Shown piece after piece: positions 7,931 through 11,499 of a DNA stretch of 11,499 bases; position 1 is the first letter of the stretch, and each line of letters opens with the position of its first letter. The stretch lies in contig DIEM01000007.1 of assembly GCA_002418625.1 (NCBI GenBank), positions 45,252 to 56,750 on the forward strand, given 5' to 3'. Under the pieces are notes generated by a model. That model had not been told where the DNA came from and made no database searches. It worked only from the letters and a program-made list of their open reading frames with translations. The position numbers were made by a program, and so were the translations under genes. This DNA is from Firmicutes bacterium UBA5774. GTDB taxonomy: Bacteria; Bacillota; Clostridia; Peptostreptococcales; Anaerovoracaceae.

Positions 7931-7992
7931 TGAAAAACGTAGCCAAAATCGCAATGAAATCAGCATGTTATTTATTGATAATGACAGAGTGA
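7930..7992 (+). pseudogene. Possible stub of an interrupted downstream gene (20 codons)
   Basis: A perfect GGAGG (7918-7922) stands 7 nt before a CTG at 7930, followed by 19 sense codons and TGA (KNVAKIAMKSACYLLIMTE). The composition, a basic start followed by a hydrophobic run, looks like the beginning of a membrane protein such as a flippase or polymerase, which would be expected next in this operon. The start codon is non-standard, and the reading frame ends just inside the AT-rich island. I read it as the possible 5' stub of a gene cut by the island, but chance is a real alternative. Confidence 0.25.
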
Positions 7993-8074
7993 TTTTTTCT
8001 TTATGTTTCAATGATTATCAGCATTTTAATAGAATCTACCAATTGAAATAGCATGTAAATTAGACATCAAAATA

Positions 8075-8102
8075 GCACCGATAATGAATTTATTACCGGT
8101 GC
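8075..8102 (-). terminator. Probable terminator of the hipBST operon
   Basis: A hairpin with GCACCG/CGGTGC outer stem pairs, one A-C mismatch and an AT-rich inner stem lies 52 nt beyond the hipT stop. On the minus strand it is followed by TATTTTG, which gives a modest U-tract. On the plus strand it is followed by AAAAAC, so it fits termination of leftward transcription only. Confidence 0.5.
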
Positions 8103-8153
8103 AAAAACGTGTGCTGATTTAAGCGGTATTCAGTTCAGTGATAGTAGTTTGTT

Positions 8154-9107
8154 TTATGCCTCTAAGATGTTGCTTCTTTCTTCTAAAAGCTCGACAAATC
8201 GCTCTTTTAAGTCTTTCGGCAACAAAGATTCGGTGCACATGGAAATAAATGTCGGCTTCATAAAAACAAGCTTGTTAATCATCTTTTCAGCAGAATTTCT
8301 CGAAATTTCGCATTTATCTGCAAATAATAGGAAGTCTTTCTTTTGTATATTCGTTTTCTTCCCGTTAATTGTAAGCGCAAATTGTTCTTTGTCTTCAGGC
8401 ATTATGACGTTTACGGGCAGCAAATCATATGCCGGGGATAGAACATATTGCCCATTGCCTTCCGCCGTTTCGATCAAAGAAAAATTTTTCAGATGCATAT
8501 CGGAGTTACCCACAAGGAATGAAAATACCAATCTTATAAAAAGCTCTGTCATATCAAGCATTGTTCTTGAAGAATACTTCCGGATGATTTTACTGCATCG
8601 CTCATAAGATCCCTTATACTTATCTTGTGTCAATCGCAAATCAAGCTGGCAGAAATCCTCCATGGCAAGCATCCTGACCTCATTTTTTTCAAAAGCCCTG
8701 TCAACACGCTTTGTAATATAGGCAAAAATTCCGTTTCCTAAAACAAGCGCATGTGGGACGGTGGATATCCCGGCGGCATCCGCCATACACATTACGAGAT
8801 GCTCAGCCTCTGGAAGCGAACGAAAATCCTTAACCTGAGGTTTCAGAATATAACCCGTCGGAAAATTCAAAAGCGTGAGGCGGGGCTCTTTGCCTTCGGA
8901 AATAAGGTGTAAGGATAATTTTTTTTGTACACCGGGTATCGTATATCCTTTGTTTGTGCTTTCTACCACAAGGAGCTCTAAGGTATTCTCATCAATCTCT
9001 ATATTAGGTAAAACCGATGTTCCGAAAAAGCGCTTGACGCATCTAATATGCCAGCCAATTTGCTCATCTTCCAAACGAAGAGATTTTCCGCAGCATAAGC
9101 AATTCAT
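8154..9107 (-). CDS. hipT: HipT-like Ser/Thr kinase toxin (HipA C-terminal domain)
   Basis: This 317-residue HipA-family kinase lacks the N-terminal subdomain of classic HipA, which is encoded separately by the gene just upstream. That is the three-gene HipBST layout. A small Cys/His cluster (C3, C6, H20, C23) opens the protein. The Gly-rich loop GYTIPGVQKK (54-63) follows, where E. coli HipT carries its two autophosphorylated serines; here the positions read T56 and P58. KRVDRAF (133-139) and MEDFCQLDLR (149-158) are family-typical. The catalytic loop NSDMHLKN (201-208, D203) and the metal-binding D228 in AYDLLP are intact, so the kinase should be active. E. coli HipT phosphorylates tryptophanyl-tRNA synthetase; the target here is unknown. 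AGGAGG lies 7 nt before the ATG, and the start overlaps the hipS stop by 4 nt (ATGA). The gene is AT-richer than the polysaccharide genes. Confidence 0.9.
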   Translation of the reverse strand: MNCLCCGKSLRLEDEQIGWHIRCVKRFFGTSVLPNIEIDENTLELLVVESTNKGYTIPGVQKKLSLHLISEGKEPRLTLLNFPTGYILKPQVKDFRSLPEAEHLVMCMADAAGISTVPHALVLGNGIFAYITKRVDRAFEKNEVRMLAMEDFCQLDLRLTQDKYKGSYERCSKIIRKYSSRTMLDMTELFIRLVFSFLVGNSDMHLKNFSLIETAEGNGQYVLSPAYDLLPVNVIMPEDKEQFALTINGKKTNIQKKDFLLFADKCEISRNSAEKMINKLVFMKPTFISMCTESLLPKDLKERFVELLEERSNILEA

Positions 9108-9433
9108 ATACGTTCCTCCTTAATACTGACATTGCCAATACTATCCTTGCAAGCAACAAGTAATATTCCGAAACGATCCTTGGGATCAATTTTCCAGTTT
9201 CGGCTAACAGCATCAAGTAGCCATCCTTCCGGAATTATTCCGTCAAAGAAGGAAAATAAAGTTTTGGAAGTATATGTTTGTTCAGTGAGCGGCAAGGTCA
9301 GTGAAACTGCACCTGAATTATCTCTTGAAAGATATTCGGATGTATACGAGAAGGAATAACCTTCATCGGTTTCAGAAAGAACACCCGCAAAGATATACTG
9401 TACATATACATAGGCTTTTCTAAAGGTATCCAT
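9104..9433 (-). CDS. hipS: HipS-like small antitoxin (HipA N-terminal subdomain 1)
   Basis: This 109-residue protein corresponds to the N-terminal subdomain 1 of HipA. Recognisable segments are AGVLSETDEGYSFSY (16-30), VSLTLPLTEQTY (43-54), the family hallmark FFDGIIPEGWLLD (62-74), and DPKDRFGILLVACKDSIGNVSI (83-104). In E. coli HipBST the equivalent free-standing protein is the antitoxin that neutralises HipT, whereas in HipBA that role belongs to HipB. I infer the same here from domain content and gene order. It starts one base before the hipB stop ends (TAATG) and ends inside the hipT start, so all three genes are translationally coupled. The ribosome site is only moderate (AAGGAT). This is not a frameshifted hipA: each junction is a tidy stop/start overlap, and hipT has its own AGGAGG. 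Confidence 0.87.
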   Translation of the reverse strand: MDTFRKAYVYVQYIFAGVLSETDEGYSFSYTSEYLSRDNSGAVSLTLPLTEQTYTSKTLFSFFDGIIPEGWLLDAVSRNWKIDPKDRFGILLVACKDSIGNVSIKEERI

Positions 9434-9636
9434 TAATCCCTATCCTTCTTCCCCGGCACAGCTTCCATGCCGAACATTCCAAGAGCCATATTTACCTTGT
9501 CCATGCGAACCGTTTCTTTTCCTTGCTCCAGCTCACGGATAAAACGAATGCCTAATCCGGAGCGTATTGCAAACTCTTCTTGCGTAAGGCCTGCGGAACG
9601 CCTGCTTTCTTTTATAAATCTAGCAATTTTGTTCAT
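9433..9636 (-). CDS. hipB: HipB-like XRE-family transcriptional repressor
   Basis: This is a 67-residue helix-turn-helix protein, little more than one DNA-binding domain. The HTH runs through SAGLTQEEFAIRSGLGIRFIRELEQGKETVRMDKV (14-48). LTQEEFA forms the first helix, and the RFIRELEQGK turn is typical of HipB and other XRE proteins. It ends in a short charged tail (PGKKDRD). It has AAAGGAGG 11 nt before the ATG and is the first gene of the hipB-hipS-hipT operon. Its likely role is dimeric autorepression through the three dyads at 9674-9778, one of which covers the promoter. In HipBST systems of this kind HipB also helps restrain the toxin, but HipS is the main antitoxin. The HTH call is firm; the exact operators are inferred. 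Confidence 0.9.
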   Translation of the reverse strand: MNKIARFIKESRRSAGLTQEEFAIRSGLGIRFIRELEQGKETVRMDKVNMALGMFGMEAVPGKKDRD

Positions 9637-9673
9637 TTCTATTATCGCCTCCTTTAGTACGAATTATACCAAC

Positions 9674-9699
9674 ACATTATACCCTTTTGGGTATAATGT
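9674..9699. promoter_or_regulatory. Operator O1, perfect dyad over the hip promoter
   Basis: Perfect 11-nt arms ACATTATACCC and GGGTATAATGT surround TTTT. The arms contain the minus-strand -10 hexamer and reach into the -35 hexamer, so a bound repressor would block RNA polymerase. It is the best of three related dyads upstream of hipB. Confidence 0.8.
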
Positions 9700-9702
9700 C
9701 AA
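9676..9702 (-). promoter_or_regulatory. Promoter of the hipBST operon
   Basis: On the minus strand a perfect TTGACA (9697-9702) and a perfect TATAAT (9676-9681) are separated by 15 nt, 2 nt short of the optimum. A second start is possible from the extended -10 TGGTATAAT at 9663-9671, which has no good -35. Both lie 27-66 nt upstream of the hipB ATG. The short spacer may keep basal expression modest. Confidence 0.7.
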
Positions 9703-9716
9703 TTATAAAATCAAAT

Positions 9717-9738
9717 ATTATACCCGAAAGGGTTCAAA
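9717..9738. promoter_or_regulatory. Operator O2, imperfect dyad
   Basis: The left arm ATTATACCC is identical to O1. The right arm GGGTTCAAA keeps only the GGGT core and part of the rest. The spacer is GAAA. Its centre is 41 bp from that of O1, close to four helical turns. Confidence 0.65.
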
Positions 9739-9756
9739 TCAATTATGCAATAAGAT

Positions 9757-9778
9757 GATACGCCCTATTGGGTATAAT
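9757..9778. promoter_or_regulatory. Operator O3, imperfect dyad
   Basis: The right arm GGGTATAAT is identical to O1. The left arm is degenerate (GATACGCCC), with spacer TATT. Its centre is 40 bp from that of O2, so the three sites lie on roughly the same face of the helix and could be bound cooperatively or looped. Confidence 0.65.
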
Positions 9779-10016
9779 ATAAACTATGATTTTTTATAGA
9801 ATGAAGCAGCAAATTCAAGTCCTTTGCAGACAGGAAGCTCGGCTGCGATGGAATGATTACAGTGTCAGCAGCTACCAATGCATTGTAAAGAGTTATTTTT
9901 TTATTATTATAAGCTAATTTTGATGCTAAAATAGGGGTCAGTTTGATTGCAGTTTCTTTAATGAGTAAACAAATATACTGGAGCGCAAATAGAGCCCGAT
10001 ATATTTGTTTATACAA
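9765..10016 (-). pseudogene. ParA/Soj-type partition ATPase remnant
   Basis: The minus-strand frame contains LYNALVAADTVIIPSQPSF at residues 43-61, followed by LSAKDLNLLLHSI. It reads like the conserved ParA segment 'LTVNALTAADSVIIPVQAQYLSAKGLEQLL', and this match covers about 9795-9896. Just before it, TAIKLTPILASKLAYNNKKI resembles the ParA helix and strand that follow the Walker A loop ('TTTAINLAxxLAxxGKKV'). In a real ParA these two blocks are separated by roughly 80-100 residues. I therefore read this as an internally deleted relic. The Walker A loop itself and everything after the second block are missing; the frame stops beside the hip operators. There is no ATG and no ribosome site; the open frame begins with TTG inside the adjacent hairpin. 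It is a fossil of plasmid or ICE maintenance genes, not a working gene. Confidence 0.6.
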
Positions 10017-10050
10017 GAAAAGCCGGCGAAATGCCGGCTTTTCTTGTATA
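10010..10050. terminator. Strong 18-bp hairpin, probable bidirectional terminator
   Basis: Perfect 18-nt arms (10010-10027 and 10033-10050) with GAAAT between them. Each arm has a GC-rich tip (AGCCGGC/GCCGGCT) above an A/T tract, giving AAAA before and TTTT after the GC stem on both strands. It begins 9 nt past the stop of the zinc-ribbon gene, so it fits as that gene's terminator. Confidence 0.75.
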
Positions 10051-10059
10051 CTTGGTTAT

Positions 10060-10350
10060 TCAAAATTGTCTAATATCCAACAGCGCTAGCTCCATATGCT
10101 GCCCCATAGTCATCGCAGGTTCCACATTAACCGGTTCTTCTGCCGGTTGTTCAGTAGCCACGTCCTGCGCTTCTGGAGTTTCAGTGTCTCCTCCACCCAG
10201 GCTTCCAAACGCAGATAGGACAACGATTAGAATAAACCACCAACGTTTGTAAATTGGTTTCTTGTTCTTCGCTCCGCAGTTGGGGCAGGTTTTGGCACTA
10301 CTCGCGATTTCAGCATTGCAGGTGCTGCAGTTTTTCATTTTGTCAGCCAT
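10060..10350 (-). CDS. Small zinc-ribbon protein with one membrane segment
   Basis: I chose the ATG at 10350 (MADKMKNC) because GGCGGGA lies just upstream. The in-frame ATG at 10362, which gives 100 residues, has no ribosome site. The 96-residue protein starts with a zinc ribbon, C-x2-C-N11-CPNC in NCSTCNAEIASSAKTCPNCG. This is followed by a basic patch (KKPIYKRWW) and one hydrophobic span (FILIVVLSAFGSL). An acidic, Pro-rich tail (PEAQDVATEQPAEEPVNVEPA) and a short MTMGQHMELALLDIRQF end follow. The layout matches common Firmicute 'zinc-ribbon domain' membrane proteins, in which an extracytoplasmic domain usually follows the tail. Here the protein stops instead, so it may be C-terminally truncated. 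The function is unknown. It probably has its own promoter at 10399-10427 and ends at the 10010-10050 hairpin. Confidence 0.75.
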   Translation of the reverse strand: MADKMKNCSTCNAEIASSAKTCPNCGAKNKKPIYKRWWFILIVVLSAFGSLGGGDTETPEAQDVATEQPAEEPVNVEPAMTMGQHMELALLDIRQF

Positions 10351-10398
10351 GATTCCCGCCATCTATTAAACAGCTAAATATAAATAACGACTATTTTT

Positions 10399-10427
10399 AT
10401 TGTAAAATGGATATTTCTAAATAACAA
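10399..10427 (-). promoter_or_regulatory. Probable proximal promoter of the zinc-ribbon gene
   Basis: On the minus strand TTGTTA (10422-10427), a 17-nt spacer and TACAAT (10399-10404) give a good sigma-A-type promoter. The start point would be about 40 nt before the chosen ATG. Confidence 0.5.
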
Positions 10428-10539
10428 CCCATAGTTACCTGCCGCCTTATGATTCATTTAGAATATTTGTCTGGTTTATATATTTCAGCTTTAGTAGCAT
10501 CATCCTATCGCTCTTTCCAAATTTATCCTTCTACTTAAA

Positions 10540-10567
10540 ATTATATCGCGATTCTGCCATATGTCAA
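10540..10567 (-). promoter_or_regulatory. Strong sigma-A-type promoter, minus strand, beside the repeat array
   Basis: Perfect TTGACA (10562-10567) and perfect TATAAT (10540-10545) are separated by 16 nt. Transcription would run left through about 170 nt without a convincing gene and then into the zinc-ribbon gene. The first GTGATTT repeat unit ends 16 bp upstream of the -35, so the array may be an operator or enhancer for this promoter, or the leader may be a small RNA. The stretch 10363-10539 otherwise shows nothing I can name. Confidence 0.6.
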
Positions 10568-10583
10568 AAATCGCAGCCGGATT

Positions 10584-10664
10584 CTTTAAAATCACAAACG
10601 AATTCACGCCCTAATTCACATACAAATTCACGTCCCATAACGTTGCCTTAAACAACAAATTCAC
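10584..10664 (-). repeat. 12-nt-phased GTGAWTT repeats, left array (minus-oriented)
   Basis: Read on the minus strand, units start at 10664, 10631, 10619, 10607 and 10595: GTGAATTTGTTG, GTGAATTTGTAT, GTGAATTAGGGC, GTGAATTCGTTT, GTGATTTTAAAG. The last four abut with an exact 12-nt period. The first is set off by 21 nt and touches the central palindrome. Confidence 0.8.
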
Positions 10665-10698
10665 AGCGAGAATAAATTTATTCTCGCCTTGAATTTGT
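10655..10698. repeat. 44-bp dyad centred on a 22-bp perfect palindrome
   Basis: The core at 10666-10687 is a perfect palindrome with half-site GCGAGAATAAA. Beyond 2 unpaired bases on each side, the arms continue as ACAAATTCA and TGAATTTGT. It is the symmetry centre of the two oppositely oriented repeat arrays. It could be a protein-binding origin-type site or a bidirectional terminator. Confidence 0.75.
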
Positions 10699-10748
10699 GT
10701 GTGATTTTTAATGTGAATTTCATTGTGATTTCGTATGCGAAATTATTG
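10689..10748 (+). repeat. 12-nt-phased GTGAWTT repeats, right array (plus-oriented)
   Basis: Five abutting 12-nt units start at 10689, 10701, 10713, 10725 and 10737: TTGAATTTGTGT, GTGATTTTTAAT, GTGAATTTCATT, GTGATTTCGTAT, GCGAAATTATTG. The outer two are degenerate. Further units stand at 10781, 10814 and 10826, the last two again 12 nt apart and running into the right inverted repeat. Confidence 0.75.
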
Positions 10749-10752
10749 TACA

Positions 10753-10768
10753 TATTGATATATCAATA
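10753..10768. repeat. 16-bp perfect palindrome
   Basis: TATTGATATATCAATA is fully self-complementary and AT-rich. It lies between the right repeat array and the following hairpin. A protein-binding site is possible; nothing more can be said. Confidence 0.6.
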
Positions 10769-10811
10769 AATAAACGCTATGTGATTTCATTTGAGATACA
10801 TAGCGTTTATT
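10769..10811. repeat. Hairpin with 14-bp perfect stem
   Basis: Arms AATAAACGCTATGT (10769-10782) and ACATAGCGTTTATT (10798-10811) surround a 15-nt loop that itself carries a GTGATTT-type repeat unit at its edge. There is no U-tract immediately after the stem, so it is not an obvious terminator. Confidence 0.7.
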
Positions 10812-10836
10812 GTGTGATTCTGGTTGTGAATTAGGT

Positions 10837-10885
10837 GTTTTGCACCTTCAAACGGGACCCGTTAGGCTGATGCCGGACTGCCTTT
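10837..10885 (-). repeat. 49-bp inverted repeat, right copy
   Basis: It is the inverted partner of 7882-7930 (43 of 49 matches). It begins 1 nt past the TAA of the minus-strand gene at 10887 and reads in the same direction as that gene, just as the left copy does for the GT2. The left copy's GGAGG is GAAGG here. Confidence 0.85.
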
Positions 10886-10886
10886 T

Positions 10887-11499
10887 TTACCAGACTCTGT
10901 GGAGCTGCCAGAAGTCTTCCGATGCATAGACGATGGCTTTGACATCGCTCGTTCTTGTTGTTATTCCGGTTTCCGGGTCCTCTTCGGATCCCATGAACCT
11001 TGCCGTGAATCGGATGGTCAATTCCCGAGGCTCTCCCCGGCCCCATTTTCCGATAAAACTATCCTCCCAAATCCAGCCTTCCCATATATCTATTTCTTTT
11101 TCTGCCTCCGTTTGCGTTGTCTGCTTTTTGTCTCTGTCTGGCGATTTTTTCAAATCGCACCGATAATCCGGATACCCGAGAATCTCCGCGGTGACACTCA
11201 CGGCGCCGCCTTCCGTTTCTGCGTTCAGCACAAACTTCTCTCCCGGCCAGAAGACAAGACGTCCTCTGGGCTCCAAGCCATAGTCCGGCAAATCGGCATT
11301 CTCTTCCACGCCATATTTAGACAGATTGTATCTCCGCCTGTTCTGTTCCCATTGATCCGTATGCCGCACGGCACCCTCCGCCCTGGTTTCACCGGCCGCT
11401 ATGAAGCTGATGCTGCCGATCCCGGCGCCCATGTGATCCCTTACCGTTGATACGACACGATAAACGCCCGCTCTTCCGGCTTCAGCCAGGCTTGTCGTC
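10887..11499 (-). CDS. Unrecognised protein, C-terminal part, runs off right edge
   Basis: The frame is open from base 11498 to a TAA at 10887-10889 (204 residues), so the true start lies beyond the window; the internal ATG at 11432 has no ribosome site. The visible part begins TTSLAEAGRAGVYRVVSTV. It continues as a polar, Trp- and Tyr-containing, probably beta-rich sequence: WEQNRRRYNLSKYG, GRLVFWPGEKFVLNAE, GAVSVTAEILGYPDY. A very charged, probably disordered stretch, LKKSPDRDKKQTTQTEAEKE, interrupts it. The end is WEGWIWEDSFIGKW ... ELTIRFTARFMGSE ... YASEDFWQLHRVW. The strand pattern and 'GVYRVVSTV' resemble Ig-like repeats of bacterial surface proteins, but I do not recognise a named family. 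GC content is like the polysaccharide genes and unlike the island. The opposite-strand frame is less convincing as protein. Confidence 0.7.
   Translation of the reverse strand, partial: TTSLAEAGRAGVYRVVSTVRDHMGAGIGSISFIAAGETRAEGAVRHTDQWEQNRRRYNLSKYGVEENADLPDYGLEPRGRLVFWPGEKFVLNAETEGGAVSVTAEILGYPDYRCDLKKSPDRDKKQTTQTEAEKEIDIWEGWIWEDSFIGKWGRGEPRELTIRFTARFMGSEEDPETGITTRTSDVKAIVYASEDFWQLHRVW

Larger units (their letters stand above)
7882..10885. mobile_element. Putative mobile or decayed genomic island bounded by 49-bp inverted repeats
   Basis: The segment is flanked by near-identical 49-bp inverted repeats. It is visibly more AT-rich than the surface-polysaccharide genes to its left. It contains typical accessory content: a HipBST toxin-antitoxin operon, a ParA-like remnant, a zinc-ribbon membrane protein, and repeat arrays close to the right end. 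No transposase, integrase or convincing target-site duplication is visible, so this would be a non-autonomous or decayed element. The alternative is a locally duplicated gene-end sequence that only happens to bracket the island. Confidence 0.45.

Noticed and set aside
8149..8607. 152-residue plus-strand open frame with some hydrophobic stretches
   Set aside because: It is antisense to hipT, whose kinase motifs are unmistakable.
8154..9433. A single hipA gene broken by a frameshift
   Set aside because: The junction is a normal ATGA overlap with AGGAGG correctly placed before hipT. HipT starts with its own Cys/His module, and HipS ends at the expected subdomain border.
10440..10500. Short frames MMLLKLKYINQTNILNES and MGCYLEISILQ in the leader before the zinc-ribbon gene
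   Set aside because: Under 20 codons each, with weak start context and no conserved feature that I can point to.
10584..10748. CRISPR array
   Set aside because: The repeated core is only 7 nt in a 12-nt period, orientation flips at the centre, and there are no 25-40-nt repeats or spacers and no cas genes.
7870..10897. Target-site duplication next to the inverted repeats
   Set aside because: The bases just outside the left copy (GAATC) and the right copy (TTTAC) share no convincing direct repeat.
10899..11450. 183-residue plus-strand open frame
   Set aside because: The minus-strand frame here continues off the edge without a stop and has a balanced composition. The plus-strand frame is Cys/Phe/Arg-rich and has no ribosome site. 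It remains a minor possibility, since the minus gene has no named family.

Overview
The window looks like a chromosomal stretch from a low- to medium-GC Bacillota, probably of the Clostridia. The evidence is strong AGGAGG-type ribosome binding sites on most genes, LicD and IspD/TarI-type surface-polymer genes, and an AT-rich toxin-antitoxin island set in a more GC-rich background. This assignment is an inference; no taxonomic marker is present.

Positions 1-7898 form a cell-surface polysaccharide locus. On the minus strand, the N-terminal part of a secreted protein (1-579) lies downstream of two overlapping GT4-type glycosyltransferases (687-1841, 1838-3010). On the plus strand is a GT2 glycosyltransferase (3151-4164). 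An IspD/TarI-like cytidylyltransferase (4201-4926, minus) is followed by a plus-strand operon of NAD-dependent epimerase (5022-5969), LicD phosphotransferase (5985-6905) and a second GT2 (6909-7898). Together these would make an activated (CDP-linked) substituent and attach it to a surface glycan. Two divergent intergenic spacers (about 3081 and 4950) carry the same 55-bp promoter-like sequence, which suggests the two halves are co-regulated.

Positions 7882-10885 form an AT-rich island bounded by a 49-bp inverted repeat. It carries a three-gene toxin-antitoxin operon of the split HipBST type (hipB 9433-9636, hipS 9104-9433, hipT 8154-9107, all minus). Upstream are three evenly spaced dyad operators, the first lying across the promoter. 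The island also holds a ParA-like ATPase remnant (about 9765-10016), a strong bidirectional hairpin, a small zinc-ribbon membrane protein (minus, ending at 10060), and 250 bp of 12-nt-phased GTGAWTT repeats arranged around a palindrome. No transposase or integrase is visible. The island therefore looks like a decayed or non-autonomous mobile element with plasmid/ICE-like relics.

Positions 10887-11499 hold the C-terminal part of another, unrecognised protein on the minus strand, which runs off the right edge.
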